Shown here one piece after another: positions 11,359 through 21,422 of a stretch of 64,000 nucleotides of DNA. The notes under the pieces are model-generated. The model saw nothing but the letters and a program-made list of their open reading frames with translations, was not told the origin of the DNA and did no database searches. The position numbers were made by a program, and so were the translations under genes. The DNA comes from Spiroplasma_E sp902809815 (GTDB lineage Bacteria; Bacillota_I; Bacilli_A; Mycoplasmatales; VBWQ01). Each line of letters starts with the position of its first letter. Position 1 is the stretch's first letter. The DNA is taken from the NCBI RefSeq assembly GCF_964030925.1, contig NZ_OZ034992.1, positions 1,736,001 to 1,800,000 of the forward strand. The letters run 5' to 3'.

Positions 11359-11739
11359 TTGTTAATGTTACTCATAATTCTAAGGGTTAATCTCATACGT
11401 CCATTATATCTTGGTATAATGGCGGGAAATAAAGGAAAATATTTAAAAGAATATAATTACTGTAAAAATTTAATTAATAATGGTCAATATGAACAATTAA
11501 TTGATTATTTATATAAAGAATTAGATAATCATAAAAAATTAAAGAAAAAATATTTTAAAAATAATAAACAAGGTATTGAAAATCAAGGTGCAAAATGAAA
11601 TATTGGTTGCTTTACTGAAACTAATATTTGACATGTTTTAAAAGAAATGCTTGGTAATAGAACTTATAATATTTCAATTTATATTAAAATGGTTATTTTT
11701 AAATGTAATAAGATAAATACAGAGATACAATTATTATAA
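11359..11739 (+). pseudogene. Remnant of a second Mbov_0401-type transposase
   Basis: The frame has a non-homologous first 20 residues, then NKGKYLKEYNYCKNLINNGQ and QGIENQGAKWNIGCFTETNI, which aligns with HGIVNQNASWNIGCSAESDV near the C-terminus of the neighbouring intact transposase. The whole N-terminal catalytic part (DGALW region) is missing. UGA Trp codons are used. It is a 5'-truncated copy diverged from its neighbour, so it represents a separate older insertion rather than a fresh duplicate. Confidence 0.7.
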
Positions 11740-11781
11740 ATTAAAATTTAACTTTTTTTTAAAAATCAAAATAGAATAAAA

Positions 11782-11811
11782 CTTATTAAATGTGTTTTAA
11801 TAAGAATTTTT
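11782..11811 (+). terminator. Hairpin after the transposase remnant
   Basis: Stem CTTATTAAA / TTTAATAAG with a small loop, followed by AATTTTTG. The remaining sequence between 11740 and 11972 is AT-rich and shows no gene. Confidence 0.5.
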
Positions 11812-11972
11812 GTTGTGTATAAATATTAAATTTATTTTTTAATTTTTTAGTAATTTTTAAAAATAAGTATTTTAGTTGCATTTAAGTTAAAAAAATTATA
11901 TTATTTAAATACAATTTCATAAAAATCCAAATTATTTCTTGTCTAACATAATAATAAGACTATATGAATTAA

Positions 11973-12993
11973 TTTATTCCGGATTTTTGACAATCTCTCG
12001 CCAAAAATGATAAAGAAGATAAAAATTACACTGTGCATTATAATGAATCAAAAATTGAAGCTAATAAATATGTACCTATTGTTATTACTGATTTGGATGA
12101 AACATTCATAAATAATATTGGTTTTTCAATTTATAAATTTTTTAATCCAAAAATGAAAGATATGGATTATGAATTTAAAAAATGAGTTGATCATCAAGTC
12201 AATTTTGAAGAACAACTTTATAATGGAGTTTTAGAATTTGTTAAACATGTATGAAAAAGTGGTGGTATTGTTTTATTTGATTCAAATCGTTTTCAAGGCG
12301 AAAATATCAAGTATGGAGATGAAGCAATACCAACTAAAAAACTACTAGAAAATAATTATTATCCAAAGGCATTTCTTGATAGTTATGTTTGATGAATGCA
12401 AGGAGTAACTAAATATAATTCAAGTAATTATAAAGATTTAATATCAAAAGAAAATCGTTTTAATTATATTAATAATAACAATTTTAAATTATCATCAAAA
12501 GATAAAAATAGTATGCAAATAAAAAATTGAGAAAATGATTTAGTACCAATAAAAAATGTACCATCACATATTGTAATGAGATTGGGTGATAACATTAATG
12601 ATTTTCATTCTAATTTAACTAATTCAGAATTAATTGATAAAATATCATTAAAAAATGAATTAATAAATAATAAAAATTTTAATAACTTAATTGGTAAAGT
12701 GGGAGATGAATTTTGATTTACAAAAAATGAAAATGGAGAAATAATAGAACATTATTGAAAAGAAAATGAAAAAAATAGTTTAATTGATAGTGATCTAAAA
12801 AACCTTGGTTTTGTAAAAGAAATTAAACTAGAAGAAGGAAAAATTAGTTGAAAAGAAACTTATGTACTGGTTGGCGGTAATGATGTATATGGTAATTTTA
12901 TGAGATTTAGAAAAAAAATATGGTTCTAATTTAGATAATTGATTAAATTTACTAAAACATTATTTCAAAAAATATGAAAATATATGAAAATAA
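11973..12993 (+). pseudogene. Broken HAD acid phosphatase (lipoprotein e(P4)-like)
   Basis: The frame contains VPIVITDLDETFINNIGF, the DxDxT nucleophile motif of class C acid phosphatases / 5'-nucleotidases (HAD subfamily IIIB), then IVLFDSNRFQGEN, where the usual TNR motif would be, and HIVMRLGDNINDF, the C-terminal GDNxxDF metal motif. There is no start codon: a stop lies 15 codons above the first conserved residues and the lipoprotein signal is missing. A run of nine A at about 12910-12918 causes a frameshift near the 3' end; one base fewer would continue as KKYGSNLDNWLNLLKHYFKK to the stop at 12991. Both ends are therefore damaged. The intact enzyme would be a surface nucleotidase. Confidence 0.8.
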
Positions 12994-13084
12994 TTTACAA
13001 AGTTAATATATTTGATATATATGTTTATTAATTGTAAATTTTCAAAAAGATGTTAAAAATAACTATAAACTAAATATTGTTTTT

Positions 13085-13119
13085 AACCTATTTACTTTGA
13101 GAAACAAAGTAAATAGGTT
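13085..13119 (+). promoter_or_regulatory. Terminator-like 5' leader hairpin (type 'ATTTACTTT')
   Basis: A perfect 15-bp stem AACCTATTTACTTTG / CAAAGTAAATAGGTT with a 5-nt loop and a T-rich tail. Unlike a normal terminator it lies 13 nt before an AAAGGAG site and 24 nt before an ATG at 13143. Hairpins with the same core and position occur before genes at 49055 and 63448, and a weak one before 15990. Confidence 0.75.
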
Positions 13120-13142
13120 TTTATTTTTAAAAGGAGTAAAAA

Positions 13143-13364
13143 ATGAATAAAGAAATTGAATAAGAATTAAAAAACTTAATGTTTAAAGAAATAAAAAAAT
13201 TAAAAACATATGCTATTAATTATCATAATTACAAAAAGAAAATACAATTTAATGATATAGATATTCAAAATATAAATAATAGTATTGAAGATAAAAGTAA
13301 AAAAAGTAATATAAACAGTATTATGAGAGAACATAATTATGCAAAAACATTACCTATTTTATAA
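13143..13364 (+). pseudogene. Small accessory gene with early nonsense codon
   Basis: AAAAGGAGTAAAAA directs translation to ATG at 13143, but the frame stops after MNKEIE at TAA (13161-13163). The same frame then continues open for 66 codons (ELKNLMFKEIKKLKTYAINY ... SIMREHNYAKTLPIL) to 13364. One substitution would restore a 73-residue Lys/Asn-rich protein. An ATG at 13179 could allow a 61-residue product but has no ribosome binding site. The gene carries the shared leader hairpin. No family is recognised. Confidence 0.55.
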
Positions 13365-13399
13365 AAAAATTTAATTTAGTTATAAAAAGTTTTAATATC

Positions 13400-13434
13400 A
13401 AAAATAGTAAGAACATATGTTCTTACTATTTTTG
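13400..13434. terminator. Bidirectional terminator
   Basis: A perfect palindrome with 14-bp arms (AAAATAGTAAGAAC / GTTCTTACTATTTT) between two convergent genes. The stop codon of the minus-strand DUF402 gene (13426-13428) is inside the stem. Confidence 0.85.
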
Positions 13435-13968
13435 TAAACTTTGGTCTTGATAACTTTTTCAATAATTTAAAATTACATCATCATTAAATAAATTAATTTC
13501 ATTTTTCTTAATTCCTTTTTTTAATTTATTTATATTTTGTCATAATATATTTTGTAAAGGTATTGGATACTTTCATATTCGACGATTAGTTTTAAATTCT
13601 TTCAAATCTAACAGTTTATAAGAACGATTAGGAAATACTTTAACATCTAAATCATAATCAATGTATTTAACTGTTTGCGAATCTAAAATAAAAGGACTGG
13701 CAATATTACAATAATAATGAACACCATCATTACGAATCATACAAATAATATTGTATCAATCATTTTTAAAAAATAACCAAATTGCTGGATCAACGGTTGT
13801 TCATTTACGACCATTAATTTCAGTAATTGTTACATTTTCATTTACTAAAACTAAATATTTTTCAGTATCTTCTAAAACAATTGAATTATTTCAACTACGA
13901 TATAAATCGCCATTATGCTTATATGCATGAATTGAAAGTATTTGCCCTTCTTTAAGGTACATATACAT
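13426..13968 (-). CDS. DUF402 nucleoside tri/diphosphate phosphatase (Ntdp-like)
   Basis: A 180-residue protein starting MYMYLKEGQILSIHAYKHNG. It follows the pattern of the staphylococcal Ntdp (Sa1684) family through its length: YRSWNNSIVL, TEINGRKWTTVDPAIWLFF, WYNIICMIRNDGVHYYCNIA and the acidic YIDYDLDVKVFPN motif, whose aspartates bind the catalytic metal. Members hydrolyse nucleoside tri- and diphosphates in the cytoplasm. All core residues appear present. It is a single-gene unit, between a bidirectional terminator and the tRNA-His gene. Confidence 0.85.
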
Positions 13969-14072
13969 TTAAACCTCAACTTTCTGCAAATCATAAAACA
14001 TAATAATTATACCATTATTTATTTAGTAAATAAAAAGCGAAAATAAATTTATAATAATATTTATTTAAAAAA

Positions 14073-14093
14073 GAAAAAACTCCAAAAAGGAGT
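14073..14093 (-). terminator. Terminator of tRNA-His
   Basis: On the minus strand ACTCC / GGAGT with a TTTTT loop, then TTTTTTC, 26 nt after the tRNA 3' end. Confidence 0.7.
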
Positions 14094-14118
14094 AGTAAAA
14101 AAACATAATTTTATTAAA

Positions 14119-14196
14119 TGGGGCGACTGACGGGATTCGAACCCGCGAATGTCAGTTCCACAAACTGATGCGCTAGACCGCTACGCCACAGTCGCC
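14119..14196 (-). tRNA. tRNA-His (GTG)
   Basis: The minus strand folds as a tRNA: acceptor GGCGACTG / CAGTCGCC with the extra G expected at position -1 of tRNA-His, D arm, anticodon stem-loop with loop TTGTGGA (anticodon GTG), T arm GCGGGTTCGAATCCCG, and an encoded CCA at 14121-14119. It is transcribed alone. Confidence 0.95.
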
Positions 14197-14227
14197 ATAT
14201 TAGTTTCTATAAGTAAAACCGTTAAAT

Positions 14228-14255
14228 ATTATACAATAAATTTATGATTTTTTAA
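14228..14255 (-). promoter_or_regulatory. Predicted tRNA-His promoter
   Basis: On the minus strand TTAAAA (14250-14255), 16 nt, then a perfect TATAAT (14228-14233), 32 nt upstream of the tRNA. Confidence 0.55.
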
Positions 14256-14695
14256 TATTTTTTTTCATAAAACTACAAAAATAATCATCTAATTTTCGTA
14301 TATAACAGTAATACTAATAAAAAACAATGTTACTATTAACAATTAGAACACAATTTAAAATTAATAATTAATCATAATAATTGATTTAAATACTCTTAAT
14401 ACCTTTTCTATGTGTGTATATCCTAATACACTTTTAAGCCATACTATATTTAGAAATTAGAAAGTTTACTAATTAAAACACTAGTCACAGTAATAGCTTT
14501 GTAATAGTGTTCCTATTGAAAATATTTTATTTAATAAAAATGAAAATAAAGAGAAAACTCTTGTAAAATTAACATATTTTATATCATAACAAATCAACAC
14601 GATTGAAAAATTATCACAAATAATAATGGTATTTCTTTGAAATCAAACAAAAATAAATAATTATTCTAAAATAAGAAATATTACTAGTATTCTTA
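14256..14695. other. AT-rich intergenic stretch
   Basis: About 440 bases without a credible reading frame on either strand. A weak inverted pair (TAACAGTAATA near 14306 and TGTTACTATTA near 14328) is visible; nothing else was recognised. It may be decayed coding DNA. Confidence 0.5.
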
Positions 14696-15853
14696 GGACA
14701 TATTCCGTAATTAAATTTAATTAATTGTCAATAAAATTGTTTTAAAACTATTTAGTGTTATTGAATATAGAAATAAACATTTTTTGAAAAAATAGTTTAA
14801 AAAATGAGTTTACATTTTAAACAAAAAATTGTTAATAATATTTTTATATTAACTCGATAAAAATTTAAATTTTAAAAAAATATTTTTAATATTTTTTTTA
14901 TTTTAATGGTTTTATTTTATTAAAAATTTCACAAAGTAAGTTAAATCTTAAGTACATAAGTCTAAATTTAGATTTTCTACATTTATTTACTAAAATTTTG
15001 AATCTTTTCAATCAAGCAAAGACATGTTCAACTTTAATTCTAATTTTAGATACAATCTTATTGTATTTTCTTTCTTGTTTAGTTAATTTTTTATTTTTAG
15101 TTCTTTTAATTGGTATTATTGTATTTTTATAAATATTTTGTATACCTTGATATCCTAAATCACCAATAATTATTGTTTTTTCTGAAAATTCAAGATTTGA
15201 ATTTTTTAATATTTGAAAATCATGCACTTTACCATTATCAGCAAAAATATCAACAATTTTTTTATTAAAAAAATCATATACAATTTGAAATTTTATAGAA
15301 TACATTCAACTTTTACCAGAAAAATATTCTAACTGTAGTTTTTTTTAGTTGGTCTTTCAATTTCAATCTCAGTTGAATCAATTAAATAAAATTGAAATTC
15401 ATTTGAATTTTCTTGTTTTTTATCAATTTTTAATTTATATCTTTCTTTTAAAAATTGGTAATCTTTGTGGTTACTAAGTTTATTTTCTACTCAAGTAATA
15501 TTTCGAAAACAACTTGATGGGCTCATTTTAGATTTAATACTCATTTGAAAAAAAGTATAATATTCTTTTCAGTATAATAAAGTCATCATTAATCTTTCTT
15601 CTACTGAAAGTTTATTTTTTCGACCTTTTATTTTTTTCTAATTTTTCTATTTCAATTAATTTTTCTAACATTTCATTAAAATGAAAACGTTTTATACCAA
15701 AATATCTGTAAAATTCTTCATTTTTTAATTTTTTTAAATTTTCAAAAATCATTTTTATCAACACTTTTCTAAATTTATTGTTAATAACAAAATTATAAAA
15801 TAAATTTTAAAATTATTAATTGACTTTTAAAAAATTTAATTACAGAATATGTC
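14696..15853 (-). mobile_element. IS-A copy 1 (IS5-like)
   Basis: The ends are GGACATATTCCGTAATTAAA at 14696 and, inverted, ACAGAATATGTC at 15853; all IS-A copies share these. The element is 1158 bp against 1157 bp in two intact copies because one T is added in the transposase gene. It has inserted at the 3' part of the gene at 15990. Flanks read TATTCTT on both sides (14688-14694 and 15854-15860), but target duplication is not consistent between copies. Confidence 0.88.
14898..15752 (-). pseudogene. IS-A transposase, frameshifted
   Basis: The catalytic second half is intact (IIIGDLGYQGIQNIYKN, RIKVEHVFAWLKRF), but the N-terminal half carries an extra T (CCTTTTATTT instead of CCTTTATTT near 15630), which shifts the frame in the RKNKLSVEERL region in addition to the programmed shift site. 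Compared with the copies at 21929 and 47931 this gene cannot make full-length transposase. Confidence 0.8.
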
Positions 15854-15990
15854 TATTCTTCTTGTAAATTTTTTGCCTTTTCTAATTTTCTTTCTTCTTC
15901 ATTTTGTTTTATTCTTTCTTGGATTTCTTTTTCAATACGTTTCTGATTTTCTTCAAAATCTCTTCTTTCAAATTTTCATTCTCTAGACAT
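15853..15990 (-). CDS. Small charged helical protein truncated by IS-A
   Basis: Starts MSREWKFERRDFEENQ behind AAGAGGAG and continues EEERKLEKAKNLQEE to a TAG whose last two bases are the first bases of IS-A copy 1. The IS therefore supplies the stop and the original C-terminus is lost. The visible 45 residues form one highly charged helix. A degenerate form of the leader hairpin seen before other accessory genes lies upstream at 16022-16054. Function is unknown. Confidence 0.55.
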
Positions 15991-16021
15991 ACTTAATTTC
16001 TCCTCTTTTAAAAAAATAAAA

Positions 16022-16054
16022 AACCCCATATACTTTAAAATAAGACAACGGGTT
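16022..16054 (-). promoter_or_regulatory. Degenerate 5' leader hairpin
   Basis: On the minus strand AACCC ... GGGTT arms enclose TTTTAAAGTATATGG, then a long T-rich run and the AGAGGAG site of the gene at 15990. The AAAGTAnATGGG half and the layout match the better hairpins at 13085, 49001 and 63473, but the opposite arm has decayed. Confidence 0.45.
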
Positions 16055-16154
16055 AAAAACTATATTAAGTTTATAAAATTATTATACTTAAGAAAAATAT
16101 AATTACAAATATTTTCTAAATATATAAATAAAAATTTAATTATTTTTTTATATA

Positions 16155-17003
16155 TTATTGTGAATAATAATCATCAATAAATGGAATTCTTCAAAATATT
16201 TCTGGATGATAAGTATAAGATATAAGAAATGCTAACAATCCTACACCAATAATAAAGAAAAATATATCTTTAAAATCAATATGGTATTGACGAAAACGTG
16301 TTCTTTTACCTTGCGGATCATAACCCCTTGAATCCATAGCGTATGCTAAATCTTCTGCTTTTTGAAATGAAGAAACTAATAAGGGAATAATTAATGATAC
16401 TAACGATTTAACTTTTTCTTTAAAATGACCATTCTTTAAATCTACACCACGTGATGCTTGCGCTTTTAAAATTCTGCCCGCTTCATCTAATAATGTAGGA
16501 ATTGAACGAAGAGCAATAGAAATAATCATTGAAATAATATGTACTGGAAATTTAATTAATTTTAGTGGTAACATTAAATCTTCTAATGCTAATGTTAAAT
16601 CTAATGGTTGAGTTGTGGTTGTTAAAATTGTTGTAATTAAAATCATTAAATAAATTCTAAGAGCAATATAAATACTAACAAATATAGCTTTATACGATAC
16701 TTTAATACCATGCCAACGTCAAATCATTCCAACATTAGGGCCATCAGTTAAAAAACAGTTAATTATAAATAAAATAAATGCCATAAATAAAATGGGGCGC
16801 ATTAATTTTAATAACATCATAAAAGGTAATTTTGCACAAAAGAAAATTGTTATGACAGTAAAACCAATAAGAGCGTAACCTTCAAAACCAGTATGAAAAA
16901 AAAGTGAAGCAATTAAACAAATTAAAACTAGTAATTTAATTCTTGGATCTACACGATGAATGATTGAATTTAAAGGTAAATAACGACCAAAACTAACTTT
17001 CAT
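16155..17003 (-). CDS. ecfT: ECF transporter transmembrane component EcfT
   Basis: A 282-residue membrane protein starting MKVSFGRYLPLNSIIHRVDP. It has the N-terminal helix LLVLICLIASLFFH, further spans through residue 130, and the two coupling-helix motifs, here ILKAQASRGVD and DLAYAMDSRGYDP, whose Ala-Arg-Gly type signatures dock into the two ATPases. UGA Trp at 16719 and 16191 joins the frame. EcfT binds a vitamin- or metal-specific S component, which is not in this window. It follows ecfA2 by 13 nt as the last gene of the unit. Confidence 0.92.
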
Positions 17004-17016
17004 TATTTATTACTCC

Positions 17017-17895
17017 TTACTTTTTATTGCTATTTTTTTTGGATAATATTTTTGACAACTGGTCAATTAATTCTGAATCACTTCTAGCAGTAATTTTTGA
17101 TGTATCAAATCCTGCTGCTTCTAATTTATATAAAAAACTATAAATTTTTGGTGGTTCAATTCCGGTTTCGGTAATTAATTTTTTATCTCTAAAAATAGTA
17201 ATTGGATCTGCTTTTTTATAAATCTGTGTATTATGTAATACAATAACTTCATCAGCAACCATTAGTACATGATTCATATTATGAGTTACTAAAATAATAG
17301 TTTTATTTTCTTTATGATTTAAATCATAAAATAAATTAATTAATTCTTTTTCACCATCGGGATCAAGTCCTGCTGTTGGTTCATCTAAAATTAAAGTATG
17401 ACCTTGTAATGCCAAAATACCAGCAATAGCAACTCTTCGTTTTTGACCACCAGACAAATCAAATGGACTTCTTGATAAGTATGTTTCGTCTAATCCAACC
17501 AAATTAATATATTTTTTTGCTAACTCTCGTGCTTTATCTTTTTTCTCACCAAAATTAACTGGTCCAAACATAATATCTCGTTCAATAGTTTCTTCAAATA
17601 ACTGATATTCGGGAAATTGAAAAACTAAACCAATTTGTTTACGTATTTTTTTAATATCACGAATTTTTTTTTGATTAGCCTTAATAATAAAATCATTAAT
17701 AGCAACTGAACCTGCCATTGGAACTAATAAACCATTAATATGTTGAATCATAGTTGATTTACCACTACCAGTTTCACCAATAATAGCAACTATTTTTTGT
17801 TCAACAATTTCAATAGTAATATCTTTTAATGCTTGATATTGATAAGGAGTTTTTGGAGAATAAGTATAACTTACTTCTTTGAATTTAATTGACAT
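17017..17895 (-). CDS. ecfA2: ECF transporter ATPase EcfA2
   Basis: A 292-residue ABC ATPase with Walker A GETGSGKST (residues 40-48), Q-loop VFQFPEYQLFEETIERDI, signature DLSGGQKRRVAIAG, Walker B HTLILDEPTAGLD and the switch histidine in TILVTHNMNHV. The acidic 'FPE..LFE' Q-loop marks the A2 rather than the A1 subunit. It hydrolyses ATP to drive substrate import by the ECF complex at the inner face of the membrane. Its start overlaps the ecfA1 end by 25 nt. Confidence 0.93.
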   Translation of the reverse strand: MSIKFKEVSYTYSPKTPYQYQALKDITIEIVEQKIVAIIGETGSGKSTMIQHINGLLVPMAGSVAINDFIIKANQKKIRDIKKIRKQIGLVFQFPEYQLFEETIERDIMFGPVNFGEKKDKARELAKKYINLVGLDETYLSRSPFDLSGGQKRRVAIAGILALQGHTLILDEPTAGLDPDGEKELINLFYDLNHKENKTIILVTHNMNHVLMVADEVIVLHNTQIYKKADPITIFRDKKLITETGIEPPKIYSFLYKLEAAGFDTSKITARSDSELIDQLSKILSKKNSNKK

Positions 17896-18713
17896 AAGCT
17901 AGAAATCAGCTCCTCTTCACTTAATGTTTCATTAATATTAATTCCCTTATTTTTTAAACCTAACGATACTTTTAAAACAAAAGGAATATCTAAATAAATA
18001 CTTTGTAAAAACTCTCATTCTTTTAATATTTCAGATGGAGTTCCATAACGAACTAATTTACCTTTATTCATAACAATAATTTTATCGGCATTAATAATTT
18101 CATCCATATCATGAGTAATAGAAATAATAGTTTTATTGCGTTGTTCTTGTAATTTTAACATAATTTCTTTAACTTCTCGTTTACCTTTTGGATCAAGCAT
18201 ACTAGTTGCCTCATCAAAAATAATAATATCAGGTTCTAAAGCTAAAACTGAAGCAATAGCTACACGTTGTTTTTGACCACCAGATAATCATAGTGGTTCA
18301 TGATCTAAATATTTTTCCATACCCACTGCCCTAGAAACTCTGTCAATAATTGCTGGCATATCACTGGGCTCAACTAAATGATTTTCCAAGCCAAAAGCAA
18401 TATCATCACGAACAGTTGAACCTATAAATTGGTTATCAGGATTTTGAAAAACAATACCTAAGTGACGACGTAATTGTTTAATGTTTTTATTAGTAATTGT
18501 TTCACCAAATAATTGAATTGTACCTTTTTGTTTGTGTAAAACACCAATAATAATTTTTGAAAGTGTTGACTTACCACTACCATTATGACCAATTATAGTA
18601 ATATATTCACCATGATTAATATCAAAACTAACATTATCAACAGCGTTATTGTATTCTGGTTTATAACGAAATTCAACATTTTTTAAACTTAATGAAATTT
18701 TAGATTTACTCAT
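17871..18713 (-). CDS. ecfA1: ECF transporter ATPase EcfA1
   Basis: A 280-residue ABC ATPase joined across UGA Trp codons at 18288-18290 and 18015-18017. Walker A is GHNGSGKST, the Q-loop is FQNPDNQFIGSTVRDD (A1 type), the signature is LSGGQKQRVAIA, Walker B is IIIFDEATSMLDP and the switch is SITHDMDE. It forms a heterodimer with EcfA2. In related mollicutes the ecf genes directly follow rplQ; here more than 4 kb of IS DNA and an accessory gene separate them, so ecfA1 must use its own promoter. Confidence 0.92.
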
Positions 18714-18809
18714 ATTACTTCTAACTCCATTTTAAATATTATGCTAGTAAAATTATAACAGTAATTTTATATATATCAATTTATAATTTATAAAAATTAT
18801 AAAAAAAGA

Positions 18810-18870
18810 AAAAAATGAACAATATCTGTTCAAAATTGAAGTAAAATTATTGTTCATTTTCTAATAAAAT
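18810..18870. other. Inverted repeat between ecfA1 and IS-A copy 2
   Basis: AAAATGAACAATA near 18814 and TATTGTTCATTTT near 18850 are inverted around a loop of about 23 nt. It could end transcription from the right or be part of the ecf leader. No gene lies between 18714 and 18908. Confidence 0.4.
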
Positions 18871-18908
18871 TTAGTTTATAAATTAAAGTTATATAAATTT
18901 CTATTCTA

Positions 18909-20070
18909 GACATATTCCGTAATTAAATTTTTTAAAAGTCAATTAATTAATAATTTTAAAATTTATTTTATAATTTTGTTATTAACAATAAATTTAGAAA
19001 AGTGTTGATAAAAATGATTTTTGAAAATTTAAAAAAATTAAAAAATGAAGAATTTTACAGATATTTTGGTATAAAACGTTTTCATTTTAATGAAATGTTA
19101 GAAAAATTAATTGAAATAGAAAAATTAGAAAAAAATAAAGGTCGAAAAAATAAACTTTCAGTAGAAGAAAGATTAATGATGACTTTATTATACTGAAAAG
19201 AATATTATACTTTTTTTTCAAATGAGTATTAAATCTAAAATGAGCCCATCAAGTTGTTTTCGAAATATTACTTGAGTAGAAAATAAACTTAGTAACCACA
19301 AAGATTACCAATTTTTAAAAGAAAGATATAAATTAAAAATTGATAAAAAACAAGAAAATTCAAATGAATTTCAATTTTATTTAATTGATTCAACTGAGAT
19401 TGAAATTGGAAGACCAACTAAAAAAAACTACAGTTAGAATATTTTTCTGGTAAAAGTTGAATGTATTCTATAAAATTTCAAATTGTATATGATTTTTTTA
19501 ATAAAAAAATTGTTGATATTTTTGCTGATAATGGTAAAGTGCATGATTTTCAAATATTAAAAAATTCAAATCTTGAATTTTCAGAAAAAACAATAATTAT
19601 TGGTGATTTAGGATATCAAGGTATACAAAATATTTATAAAAATATAATAATACCAATTAAAAGAACTAAAAATAAAAAATTAACTAAACAAGAAAGAAAA
19701 TACAATAAGATTGTATCTAAAATTAGAATTAAAGTTGAATATGTCTTTGCTTGATTGAAAAGATTCAAAATTTTAGTAAATAAATGTAGAAAATCTAAAT
19801 TTAGACTTATGTACTTAAGATTTAACTTACTTTGTGAAATTTTTAATAAAATAAAACCATTAAAATAAAAAAAATATTAAAAATATTTTTTTAAAATTTA
19901 AATTTTTATCGAGTTAATATAAAAATATTATTAACAATTTTTTGTTTAAAATGTAAACTCATTTTTTAAACTATTTTTTCAAAAAATATTTATTTCTATA
20001 TTCAATAACACTAAATAGTTTTAAAACAATTTTATTGACAATTAATTAAATTTAATTACGGAATATGTCC
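18909..20070 (+). mobile_element. IS-A copy 2
   Basis: GACATATTCCGTAATTAAAT at 18909 and GGAATATGTCC ending at 20070 bound the element, here in the plus orientation. It directly abuts an internal IS-A fragment on the right, so no clean target duplication can be read. Confidence 0.88.
19014..19868 (+). pseudogene. IS-A transposase, frameshifted
   Basis: The gene matches the intact copies except for eight instead of seven T at about 19211-19218, which breaks the frame after KEYYTFF. The C-terminal catalytic part (IIIGDLGYQG and RIKVEYVFAWL) is complete. An ATG at 19014 is taken as start; a TTG four codons upstream is an alternative. Confidence 0.78.
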
Positions 20071-20276
20071 ACTGAAAAGAATATTATACTTTTTTTCAAA
20101 TGAGTATTAAATCTAAAATGAGCCCATCAAGTTGTTTTCGAAATATTACTTGAGTAGAAAATAAACTTAGTAACCACAAAGATTACCAATTTTTAAAAGA
20201 AAGATATAAATTAAAAATTGATAAAAAACAAGAAAATTCAAATGAATTTCAATTTTATTTAATTGATTCAACTGAG
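20071..20276 (+). mobile_element. Internal fragment of IS-A
   Basis: Nearly identical to the middle of the IS-A transposase gene, from WKEYYTFFQMSIKSKMSPSS to YLIDSTE. Both ends of IS-A are missing. Its right breakpoint at CAACTGAG next to IS-B is the same as at 41990/41991, which links the two loci. Confidence 0.85.
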
Positions 20277-21422
20277 GCCACTTAGGCCACTTGCCACTTA
20301 GCCCTTTTTACTAGACCATTAATTTAAAAAACCTGAATGTATTCTAAAAACAATTGTGTTATATAATTAACACTAATTTTAACCTGAAAGGATTTTTATT
20401 AATGGATAAAATTAAACAAATAGCATTAGTAATTAACAAATTAAATATCAAAGAAAAAATTAAAATTATTGATGATTGTAAAAATCAATATTCAATTAGA
20501 AACCTATGTCAATATCTTCAATTAAACAGATCAACATATTACTTTTTAAAAAATAAACAAAAACCTATTAAAAAAGAAGAAAATCATATTATTAAATGCA
20601 ATCATAAATATCAAAAAATATGCCAACTTTTAATCGAATTTCATTCTACAAGAAAAGGCAGAATTTATGGATATTTAAGAATTTTTTCAGCTTTTAAAGA
20701 GTGATTAAAACAAGAAAAAAATATCATTTTAAATATAGAATTATCAATAAAACAAATGCGAAAAATTATGAAAGAACACAATATTCAAGGATTAAAACAA
20801 ACTAAAAATAACTATCCTAAAAACAAAAAAAATCCAAATAAGTGAATACCTACAATGGATAAAGTAAACAAAGATTATAAAAGTACAACCTCTTCAAATC
20901 AAATTTGATCAATGGACACTAAACAAATAAATACTAAAGAAGGATGATTATATCTTTTTGTAATTATTGATTTTTATTCAAATAATGTTGTTAGTTATAA
21001 TATTGCTCCTAATAAATCATATCAGGATTTAATTCTTCCTGCTCTTGAAAAAATCAACAAACAATTTTCTTGAAATCAAGTAAAAAATGTTATTTTACAT
21101 TCAGATAACGCCAACGAATTTTATTGTCAGGATATCACAAAATGAGCAGAGGATAAACAAATAATTTTAAGCAAAAAACAACCTTATGATATTGGTGGTA
21201 ATGTATTATCTGAAAACTGATTTTCTCATTTATCTCAAGAATGACTACCTAAAGGATCAAATCAATATTTATCCATCAATGAAGCTATAAATGATGTAAA
21301 TCAATATGTTATGTTTTATAATTATGAAAGAATACATTCTAAATTTCTAAAACCACCAATTTTACAAATTAAAATTTAGAATTTTATATCAAAAATGGTC
21401 CAGTAATTAAGGACCAACCACC
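20277..21422 (+). mobile_element. IS-B copy 1 (IS3-like)
   Basis: The left end reads CCACTTAGCCCTTTTTACTA, the right end TGGTCCAGTAATTAAGGACC; these are imperfect inverted repeats (core GCCCTTnnTTACTnGACCAT). The left edge carries three tandem copies of CCACTT-type 7-mers. It is followed directly by an IS-B fragment. Confidence 0.88.
20402..21379 (+). CDS. IS-B transposase (IS3 family, DD35E)
   Basis: A 325-residue protein starting MDKIKQIALVINKLNIKEK behind GAAAGGATTTTTATTA. An N-terminal helix-turn-helix (SIRNLCQYLQLNRSTYYFLK) is followed by a linker and an rve integrase fold with D in IWSMDTKQINT, D in ILHSDNANEFY and, exactly 35 residues later, E in LSENWFSHLSQEW. Unlike most IS3 elements there is no separate orfA and no frameshift window. 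UGA encodes several Trp. The frame is intact, so the copy may be active. Confidence 0.88.

Noticed and set aside
12001..12912. Acid phosphatase region as an intact gene
   Set aside because: No start codon fits above the DLDET motif and the C-terminus is frameshifted.
13085..13119. Terminator of the acid phosphatase pseudogene only
   Set aside because: It could serve that purpose, but the same core hairpin recurs before other genes where no gene lies upstream in the same direction, so it is treated as a leader element.
14688..15860. TATTCTT as a 7-bp target duplication of IS-A
   Set aside because: Other IS-A copies show no matching 7-bp duplication; copy 3 is best explained by 3 bp (AAA).
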